From the NCBI GenBank assembly GCA_045538305.1, contig JAZSRC010000070.1:1-12282 (forward strand): 12,282 nucleotides of DNA. Direction: 5' to 3'. Shown here piece by piece: positions 7,395-12,282 of the stretch (position 1 is its first letter; each line of letters starts with the position of its first letter). This DNA is from SFHK01 sp045538305. Lineage in GTDB: Bacteria; Bacillota; Clostridia; Christensenellales; Aristaeellaceae. The translations under genes were made by a program, and so were the position numbers. The notes beneath the pieces were generated by a model that was given only the letters and a program-made list of their open reading frames with translations, did no database searches and was not told the DNA's origin.

Positions 7395-7423
7395 TTGCGA
7401 AACTTAGCGCGCGGTGGTATAAT
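7395..7423 (+). promoter_or_regulatory. Extended -10 promoter of the alkaline-phosphatase-superfamily gene
   Basis: TTGCGA (7395-7400, four of six) and a perfect TATAAT (7418-7423) are 17 bases apart, with the TGG of an extended -10 at 7415-7417. The start codon at 7449 lies about 19 bases after the predicted transcription start, so the leader is short. It also shows that an in-frame upstream TTG at 7395 is inside the promoter and cannot be the start. Confidence 0.78.
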
Positions 7424-7448
7424 CCGTTACAGGATAGGAGGGGTTTTT

Positions 7449-8225
7449 ATGGATCAGAAGGTTGTTCTCGTTCTGGTAGACGGCATGCGCCCGGACGGCT
7501 TGCTGGCCTGCGATCATCCGTTTGTCGAAAAGCTCGTTTCGGAATCGACCCATACGTTTAAAGCTAAGACGGTTATGCCCTCGGTAACCTTACCCTGCCA
7601 TATGTCGCTGTTCCATTCCGTCGACCCGGACAGGCACGGAATTGTTACCAATACGTATTCGCCGCAGGTGCGCCCGATTAACGGCCTTGTGGATCAATTG
7701 GATATGTACTCAAAAAAGTGTGCGTTTTTCTATACATGGGAGGAGCTGCGCGATCTTGTGCGCTTTGACCACCTGCATGAATCGGTGTGCTATAACCTTC
7801 ATAAGCGCCCCGATACCGACAACGCCATCACCGATACCGCAATTTCCTATATCCGTAGAGAGCTGCCGGATTTTACGTTTTTATACCTCGGTGAAACGGA
7901 CGAGGTCGGCGGTCACGCTGCCGGCTGGATGTCGGAAACGTATCTTCGGGTGGTAAACAATGCAGTCGGCTGTATCGAGCGCGTATATAACGCCCTGCCT
8001 GAGGGCTATACCCTGATGGTTACCGCCGATCACGGCGGACACGACAGGCATCACGGCGCAAACTGCCCGGAGGACATGACCATTCCGCTTTTGATGGCGG
8101 GTCCGGCGTTTGAAAAGAACAGAATGATTGAAGGCGTTTCCATCAAGGATATCGCCGTTACGATTGCTGATCTTCTCGGCGTTCCAAAGGCGAAGGAATG
8201 GGAAGGAAAAAACCTTGTCGGATGA
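7449..8225 (+). CDS. Compact alkaline-phosphatase-superfamily hydrolase (type I phosphodiesterase/nucleotide pyrophosphatase-like)
   Basis: A 258-residue protein with no signal peptide, so probably cytoplasmic. The metal site of the superfamily is visible in order: Asp11 in LVLVDGMRPDG; Thr47 in MPSVTLPCHMS, the expected nucleophile; Asp151 and His156 in GETDEVGGHAAG; Asp194-His195 in TADHGGHDRHHG; and His201 or His202 as the last ligand. This pattern is that of NPP-type phosphodiesterases, and phosphonoacetate hydrolases and phosphoglycerate mutases are relatives. The protein is much shorter than usual NPP enzymes (often around 400 residues), so it appears to be little more than the core with no large cap or insert. 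The start is fixed by AGGAGGGG (7436-7443) five bases upstream and by the promoter. It is divergent from the PHP gene, next to the importer. A likely role is releasing phosphate or a phosphorylated product from the imported compound. The substrate is unknown. Confidence 0.87.
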   Translation: MDQKVVLVLVDGMRPDGLLACDHPFVEKLVSESTHTFKAKTVMPSVTLPCHMSLFHSVDPDRHGIVTNTYSPQVRPINGLVDQLDMYSKKCAFFYTWEELRDLVRFDHLHESVCYNLHKRPDTDNAITDTAISYIRRELPDFTFLYLGETDEVGGHAAGWMSETYLRVVNNAVGCIERVYNALPEGYTLMVTADHGGHDRHHGANCPEDMTIPLLMAGPAFEKNRMIEGVSIKDIAVTIADLLGVPKAKEWEGKNLVG

Positions 8226-8254
8226 TGCCGCAATCTGAGTTTTTTGAGTTTCTG

Positions 8255-8297
8255 AAGCCATGATGCATTAAGCTAAGTCATCATGGCTTTTGTTTTT
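8255..8297 (+). terminator. Rho-independent terminator of the phosphatase-superfamily gene
   Basis: An 11-bp perfect stem (AAGCCATGATG, 8255-8265, with CATCATGGCTT, 8279-8289) with a 13-base loop is followed by TTGTTTTTT on the plus strand. On the minus strand, after the convergent secreted-protein gene, the tail has no T-run, so it works best for the plus-strand gene. The T-run ends one base before the stop codon of the opposing gene. Confidence 0.82.
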
Positions 8298-9461
8298 TCA
8301 AAAAACAACGGTTTCAAAGCCCCGCTCTTTGGCATAATCCATCGCGATTCTGCTGTTTGTCCAGAAGATTACATTGTCAAGACCTTGGAATGCATCCGGC
8401 GCGATGAATTCGATATTTTTCGGGATATAAATGAGGGTAAGGGAAGAGCAGGACGAAAAGGCTTCGCTTTCAATGCGCTGTGCGCCGTCCGGTAGGCGCA
8501 CGCAGGCTGCGCTCACGCCCGAAAAGGCTTCGCTTTCTATAATCTTCACGCCCTCTGGCAGCGAAAAGTCGAATTCGGAAAGGGCGGGAAGCACCGTCAA
8601 TGTGAATGCGTCGTATGCGCCGCCGCCGTCCGCCGCTGCTGCGCGGATTTCGGTTTTTCCGGGCGATAAAGCTTTGATAAGCCCGGTTTCCTGATGTACG
8701 GAAGCGACGGAAGCATCGCTGCTTGACCACAATACGGCGCGATTGGCCGCTTCTTCCGGACGTATATTGATTGAAAGAGAAACGGTTTGCCCCTTTGGTA
8801 GGTATACGGGGGCATTTTGTATGGAAACGCTTTCAACTTTCAGATCCATCAGTTCAAGGAATGTGGTTTTTCCGGGATAGATCACGTATTTAATATTCTT
8901 TTTGCCGCTGGAAACGCTGCCGCGTTGAATGCTGTCGGAGAATTCCTTCCAGGTAAAGGTACGGGTTTCGTTTCCGTAATAGATATAGCCGTCTCCGCTT
9001 CCGTGATAGATGGTTACGCCGTCATTGTCCGCGTGAACGATTACCATCGTATGTCCGTCGCTGTCGGATGCGACATAGCTGGTTTGATTGGTGGTGCGCA
9101 GAATTGCGCCCGGGCCTGCGCGCAGAATCCAGTATTTCAGATTCTCTTCACTGACGGGGGTCAGCTGGTTTTCAGGTGTGATTCTGTGCTTTGTTTTGTT
9201 AAACGCCGTTCCGAATGCCTGACGGTATACATAACTTCCGAACGCCCAGCAGCCCGTTCCGCCGTTATAGGCTCCGAGCTTTCCCGTAGAAGCGGTTTTT
9301 CGCAGGAACGGATCGTAAAAGGATGCCTCCTGAATCAATCCGTCTGCGGTTGGAATCTCAAAAGGGATGACTGCGTTCCCGATCTGCCATGTTTCGCCTG
9401 CGGCGAAGCATAGGATAAGCATCAGAAAAGGAATCAATGAAAGTGTTATGGCTTTTTTCAA
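8298..9461 (-). CDS. Secreted three-domain protein: Cys/His hydrolase-like fold, Big_2 domain, BspA-type leucine-rich repeats
   Basis: I start this protein at TTG 9461 (387 residues, MKKAITLSLIPFLMLILCFAAG...). AGGGAGGG (9468-9475) lies six bases before it and the next upstream ATG lies before the promoter. Residues 1-21 form a signal peptide. Residues about 45-200 resemble an NlpC/P60 or CHAP-type hydrolase: Cys71 in GGTGCWAFG and His137 in SDSDGHTMVIV would be the catalytic pair, and a WKEF segment follows. Residues about 207-290 form a bacterial Ig-like Big_2 domain (VLWSSSDASVASV, LIKALSPGKTEI). Residues about 300-387 are BspA-like LRR_5 repeats (IIESEAFSG, RIESEAFSS, FIAPDAFQG), ending with the usual MDYAKERGF cap. 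It is probably exported and acts on the cell wall or on proteins outside the cell, with the two rear domains giving adhesion. The substrate and the hydrolase family are unsure. It has its own promoter. Confidence 0.82.
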   Translation of the reverse strand: MKKAITLSLIPFLMLILCFAAGETWQIGNAVIPFEIPTADGLIQEASFYDPFLRKTASTGKLGAYNGGTGCWAFGSYVYRQAFGTAFNKTKHRITPENQLTPVSEENLKYWILRAGPGAILRTTNQTSYVASDSDGHTMVIVHADNDGVTIYHGSGDGYIYYGNETRTFTWKEFSDSIQRGSVSSGKKNIKYVIYPGKTTFLELMDLKVESVSIQNAPVYLPKGQTVSLSINIRPEEAANRAVLWSSSDASVASVHQETGLIKALSPGKTEIRAAAADGGGAYDAFTLTVLPALSEFDFSLPEGVKIIESEAFSGVSAACVRLPDGAQRIESEAFSSCSSLTLIYIPKNIEFIAPDAFQGLDNVIFWTNSRIAMDYAKERGFETVVF

Positions 9462-9484
9462 TCCGATCCCTCCCTTCCTGCGAT

Positions 9485-9513
9485 ATTGTACATCATTTGC
9501 AGGAATTTGTCCA
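9485..9513 (-). promoter_or_regulatory. Sigma-A promoter of the secreted three-domain protein
   Basis: On the minus strand TGGACA (9508-9513) and TACAAT (9485-9490), each five of six, are 17 bases apart. Transcription would start near 9478, only about 17 bases before the TTG start codon and right at the ribosome binding site. This supports the TTG start and rules out the ATG at 9548. Confidence 0.7.
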
Positions 9514-9538
9514 TTTTTGGCGTGAACGGGGATAAGAA

Positions 9539-9585
9539 TTCCATGCAAAAGGGGCTGTTTTCAAAACAGCCCCTTTTGCATGGAA
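9539..9585 (-). terminator. gdhA terminator forming a 47-base perfect palindrome
   Basis: Two 23-base arms pair without mismatch around a single central base (9562). The core GGGGCTG-TTTT / AAAA-CAGCCCC, followed by TTTT, has the form of a Rho-independent terminator working in both directions. It lies 8 bases after the gdhA stop on the minus strand and ends about 25 bases before the next promoter. Confidence 0.85.
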
Positions 9586-9593
9586 CGGGTGGA

Positions 9594-10943
9594 TTAATAG
9601 GCTACGCCCTGCCACTTCATGGCTTCTGCAACCTTCAGGAAGCCTGCAATATTCGCGCCGGCGACGAGGTTTCCCTCGCAGCCGTACTGCTTTGCGGCGT
9701 CGGCGGCGTTTTTATAGATGTTCACCATGATACCGTGCAGCTTTTCGTCTACCTCTTCAAACGACCAGCTCAGGCGGATGCTGTTCTGCGTCATTTCGAG
9801 GCCGGAGGTGGCTACGCCGCCGGCATTGGCGGCCTTTGCGGGACCGAAGAGTATGCCGGCCTGCTGGAATGCGGCGATGGCTTCCGGCGTTGAAGGCATG
9901 TTCGCGCCTTCCGCTACGGCGATTACGCCGTTTGCGATAAGCGCCTTTGCGCCTTCTTCATCCAGCTCGTTCTGCGTTGCGCAGGGGAGGGCGATATCGC
10001 ACGGCACAGTCCAGATGCCCTTGCAGCCGGGAGTGAATACGGCGCCGGGCACGCGGTTTGCATATTCGGAAATGCGGCCGCGCTCAACCTCTTTGATCTG
10101 TTTGATGACGTCCAGATTGACGCCGTTTTCATCCACGATATAACCGGAGGAATCGCTCATGGCGACAACCTTAGCGCCAAGCTGCGACGCTTTTTCGTTT
10201 GCATAAATGGCGACGTTGCCGCTTCCGGAAATGACGACGCGCTTGCCTTCAAAGGAAAGGGCGTTGGCTTTGAGCATTTCGTCGGTGAAGTAGCAAAGGC
10301 CGTAGCCGGTGGCCTGCTTGCGGGCGAGCGAGCCGCCGAAGGTAAGGCCCTTTCCGGTGAGTACGCCGGTGAATTCATTGGCAATGCGCTTGTACTGGCC
10401 GAAGAAATAGCCTACCTCGCGCGCGCCTACGCCGATATCTCCTGCGGGTACGTCGGTATCCGCGCCGATGTGGCGGTACAGCTCCGTCATGAAGCTCTGA
10501 CAGAAGCGCATCACTTCATTATCGCTTTTGCCCTTGGGGTCAAAATCGCTGCCGCCCTTTCCGCCGCCCATGGGAAGGCCGGTGAGAGAGTTTTTGAACG
10601 TCTGCTCAAATCCTAAAAACTTCATTACGGAAAGGTTTACCGAGGGATGAAGGCGAATGCCGCCCTTGTAGGGGCCGATGGAGCTGTTGTACTGCACGCG
10701 GTAGCCGCGGTTTACCTGAACATTGCCCTGATCGTCTACCCAGCTTACGCGGAAGGTGATCACACGCTCGGGCTCTACCATTCTTTCGGCAATGCCGGCT
10801 TTTTCAAAATCGGGACGCTGGTCAAACACGGGCTGGAGGGACTCCAGCACCTCCTTCACGGCCTGCAGATATTCCTTCTGATCGGGGTCGCGCTTCACAA
10901 CCGTTTCATATACGTTTTTTAAATATGCATTCTGAAAGCTCAT
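9594..10943 (-). CDS. gdhA: NADP-type glutamate dehydrogenase
   Basis: This 449-residue enzyme makes glutamate from 2-oxoglutarate, ammonium and NADPH, a main entry point of nitrogen into metabolism, in the cytoplasm as a hexamer. The substrate-binding KGGIR (93-97), the LPMGGGKGGSDFDPKGKSD stretch with the active lysine Lys129, and PAGDIGVG with the catalytic Asp169 are all intact. The dinucleotide-binding glycines are in SGSGNVAIYA (239-248). The AMSDSSGY segment (261-268) at the end of the second strand resembles the NADP-type enzymes, such as E. coli GdhA, more than NAD-type enzymes. Length matches the 447-450 residue small hexameric class exactly. GGGAG (10951-10955) lies seven bases before the ATG. 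It is a single-gene unit with its own promoter and terminator, and it directly borders the phage module. Confidence 0.97.
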   Translation of the reverse strand: MSFQNAYLKNVYETVVKRDPDQKEYLQAVKEVLESLQPVFDQRPDFEKAGIAERMVEPERVITFRVSWVDDQGNVQVNRGYRVQYNSSIGPYKGGIRLHPSVNLSVMKFLGFEQTFKNSLTGLPMGGGKGGSDFDPKGKSDNEVMRFCQSFMTELYRHIGADTDVPAGDIGVGAREVGYFFGQYKRIANEFTGVLTGKGLTFGGSLARKQATGYGLCYFTDEMLKANALSFEGKRVVISGSGNVAIYANEKASQLGAKVVAMSDSSGYIVDENGVNLDVIKQIKEVERGRISEYANRVPGAVFTPGCKGIWTVPCDIALPCATQNELDEEGAKALIANGVIAVAEGANMPSTPEAIAAFQQAGILFGPAKAANAGGVATSGLEMTQNSIRLSWSFEEVDEKLHGIMVNIYKNAADAAKQYGCEGNLVAGANIAGFLKVAEAMKWQGVAY

Positions 10944-11009
10944 AATCCTGCTCCCTTCAAAATAATTGCGAAACCTATCAAATTCCAGTTGATTCTGAAA
11001 TATGTTGAG

Positions 11010-11038
11010 ATTATACCATTCACTTCCGCATTTGTCTA
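11010..11038 (-). promoter_or_regulatory. Extended -10 sigma-A promoter of gdhA
   Basis: On the minus strand TAGACA (11033-11038, five of six) and a perfect TATAAT (11010-11015) are 17 bases apart, with TGG in front of the -10 element. The predicted start near 11003 gives a leader of about 60 bases. No clear operator is visible. Confidence 0.78.
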
Positions 11039-11117
11039 TACGCTTAATAAATTTTTTATGGCGTGTAGAGAAAATGACGGTTCAAAGTGTATGCTCCTTT
11101 TTGGGGAGGTAGAAGCG

Positions 11118-11594
11118 ATGAAGGGAGAATCGGGTGCAAAAGGAATCCTCACGGTGATTGAGGGAGAGGCATACGAACCGGACGCAAAGCCCGATTACGG
11201 AAAAAAGAGCAGGAAAGCGGGCGAGGACAGGCTGCTTCTTCTGAAACGGGCGTGCGATATGGCAGCGGAGGCGGTTTGCGAGCTTTTACAGGACGAAAAG
11301 CAGTTCTGCCGGCATGCGTATCAGGACAAAAGTTCCGGCGCGATTATGGAGGCGACGCTGAACATACGGAATGTGAAGCAGATCCGCGAAACCATTCAGG
11401 TCATACGGGAGCTTACGGATGCAATACGAAGCCTGTACGGGATCATGTCGCCGGAGGCGCAAAGGGAAATGAACATACAGCTCAAGAAGCTGAAGATGGA
11501 GAAAATGAAGATATCGCAGAACGCGGGCAATGGCGGCGGCGCGGATACGGGTGTTGTGATTCTGCCCATGCCGGAGGACGGCGCAGATGGCTAA
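11118..11594 (+). CDS. Probable phage terminase small subunit
   Basis: A 158-residue protein, started at ATG 11118 because GGGGAGGT (11103-11110) lies seven bases upstream; the open frame extends further left but without a ribosome binding site. The N-terminal part is variable. Residues about 35-135 are charged and mostly helical, with a likely coiled coil around EMNIQLKKLKMEKMKI (117-132). The tail ends with GGADTGVVILPMPEDG; GVVILP-like endings are common in small terminase subunits of Firmicute phages. Its stop overlaps the start of the large terminase gene by eight bases (ATGGCTAA), which is the best evidence for its role. The small subunit recognises phage DNA and hands it to the large subunit for packaging. 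I recognise no individual catalytic motif, and another small packaging protein is possible. Confidence 0.62.
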   Translation: MKGESGAKGILTVIEGEAYEPDAKPDYGKKSRKAGEDRLLLLKRACDMAAEAVCELLQDEKQFCRHAYQDKSSGAIMEATLNIRNVKQIRETIQVIRELTDAIRSLYGIMSPEAQREMNIQLKKLKMEKMKISQNAGNGGGADTGVVILPMPEDGADG

Positions 11595-12282
11595 CGTAGT
11601 CTGGGAGCCGCAGAAAAAGCAGGCGCAGTTTCTGAAAAGGCGAGAGTACGAATGCCTGTACGGCGGCGCTGCAGGCGGAGGCAAAAGCGAAGCCAGCATA
11701 ATGCTGCCCATGTACTGGGTGCATATTTCGCATTTCCGGGCGCTGATTCTTAGAAAAACCTATCCGCAGCTTACGGAGCTGATCGATAAGTCGCGCATGT
11801 ATTATCCGCGTTTGTTTCCGGGTGCAAAATACAATTCCACTAGTCACCGCTGGCTGTTTCCCTCCGGCGCGACTGTGGCCTTTGGCAGCATGCACAATCC
11901 GTCGGATATGGAAAGTTACCGCGGCAGGCAGTTTGATCTGATCATATTTGACGAGCTGACGCATTTCACCTGGTCGGAGTATTCATTCATGTTTTCCAGA
12001 AACCGCCCTTCCGGGCCCGGCACGTTTGTCGGCATCCGCGCCACCACCAATCCCGGCGGAATCGGACACGGCTGGGTAAAGGATCGCTTTATTACCCGCA
12101 TGCCGCCGCTTACGCCTGCGTATGAGGAAATCTCCATCCGCACGCCCGACGGACGCGAAGAAAAAAGGCGGCGCAGCCGGATTTTTGTGCCGGCAACGGT
12201 TTTTGACAACCAGAAGCTTTTGGATAACGACAGGGACTATCTTGCCAACCTCGCCATGCTTCCCAAGGCGCAGAAAAATGCG
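11587..12282 (+). CDS. Phage terminase large subunit, N-terminal ATPase part (runs off right edge)
   Basis: The first 232 residues of the packaging motor are present, beginning MANVVWEPQKKQAQFLKRRE. The N-terminal ATPase has Walker A YGGAAGGGKSEASI (Lys33 in GGGKS), Walker B DLIIFDE (117-123, acidic pair Asp122-Glu123) and the coupling motif TTNPGG (153-158). This order and spacing match the Terminase_6/Terminase_3 type of tailed phages. The C-terminal nuclease domain lies outside the window. It works with the small subunit on the capsid portal, cutting and pumping phage DNA. Its start overlaps the previous stop (ATGGCTAA), implying coupled translation. Downstream portal and capsid genes are expected. 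No integrase, excisionase, repressor or attachment site is seen on this side, so this could be one end of an integrated prophage or a remnant. Confidence 0.92.
   Translation, partial: MANVVWEPQKKQAQFLKRREYECLYGGAAGGGKSEASIMLPMYWVHISHFRALILRKTYPQLTELIDKSRMYYPRLFPGAKYNSTSHRWLFPSGATVAFGSMHNPSDMESYRGRQFDLIIFDELTHFTWSEYSFMFSRNRPSGPGTFVGIRATTNPGGIGHGWVKDRFITRMPPLTPAYEEISIRTPDGREEKRRRSRIFVPATVFDNQKLLDNDRDYLANLAMLPKAQKNA

Noticed and set aside
6148..7407. Open frame of 419 codons on the plus strand across the binding-protein start and the PHP gene
   Set aside because: It is opposite two well-supported genes and the strong promoter at 6306-6334, with no coherent domain content.
9462..9548. ATG at 9548 as the start of the secreted three-domain protein
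   Set aside because: It lies in the gdhA terminator palindrome and upstream of the promoter at 9485-9513, and it would put a polar stretch before the signal peptide.
11032..11059. Possible promoter TTGTCT-N16-TTTTAT for the phage module
   Set aside because: The -10 match is only four of six, the site overlaps the gdhA -35 on the other strand, and the region is simply T-rich.

Overview
The window reads as a chromosomal segment of a Clostridia-like Firmicute with moderately high GC, ending at the edge of a prophage or phage remnant. The host assignment is an inference. It rests on strong AGGAGG-type ribosome binding sites, near-consensus sigma-A promoters with 17-bp spacers, compact Rho-independent terminators, a BspA/Big_2-type secreted protein and a Firmicute-type phage packaging module. 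No rRNA, tRNA, CRISPR array or insertion sequence was found, and no gene-free stretch exceeds about 230 bases.

Layout, left to right. Bases 1-425 (minus) hold the N-terminal part of an ABC transporter ATPase with its own promoter; the gene runs off the left edge. A divergent spacer leads to an RsmF-like rRNA cytosine-C5 methyltransferase (657-1985, plus). A two-way terminator separates it from a three-gene ABC importer read on the minus strand: solute-binding protein (5148-6236), fused double permease (3122-5077) and ATPase (2041-3120). Upstream on the same strand is a PHP-domain phosphoesterase-like gene (6382-7323). Divergent from it is a compact alkaline-phosphatase-superfamily hydrolase (7449-8225, plus). 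Next come a secreted three-domain protein (8298-9461, minus; Cys/His hydrolase-like fold, Big_2 and BspA leucine-rich repeats) and gdhA (9594-10943, minus). From 11118 to the right edge lie a probable small terminase subunit and the first 232 residues of the large terminase (plus).

How the genes may work together. By family the importer would usually be labelled an iron(III) transporter of the FbpABC type. However, the Tyr-Tyr iron-binding pair appears to be replaced by His-Asp, and the two neighbouring enzymes are both metal-dependent phosphoesterase-type proteins without signal peptides. I infer uptake of an intact organophosphate (sugar phosphate, phosphodiester or phosphonate) followed by hydrolysis in the cytoplasm. 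The binding protein lacks the lipobox cysteine expected in a Gram-positive cell, and the permease carries an unusual polar insert of about 100 residues after its first membrane helix. These two oddities may be linked. This locus (2041-8225) is the most interesting part of the window.
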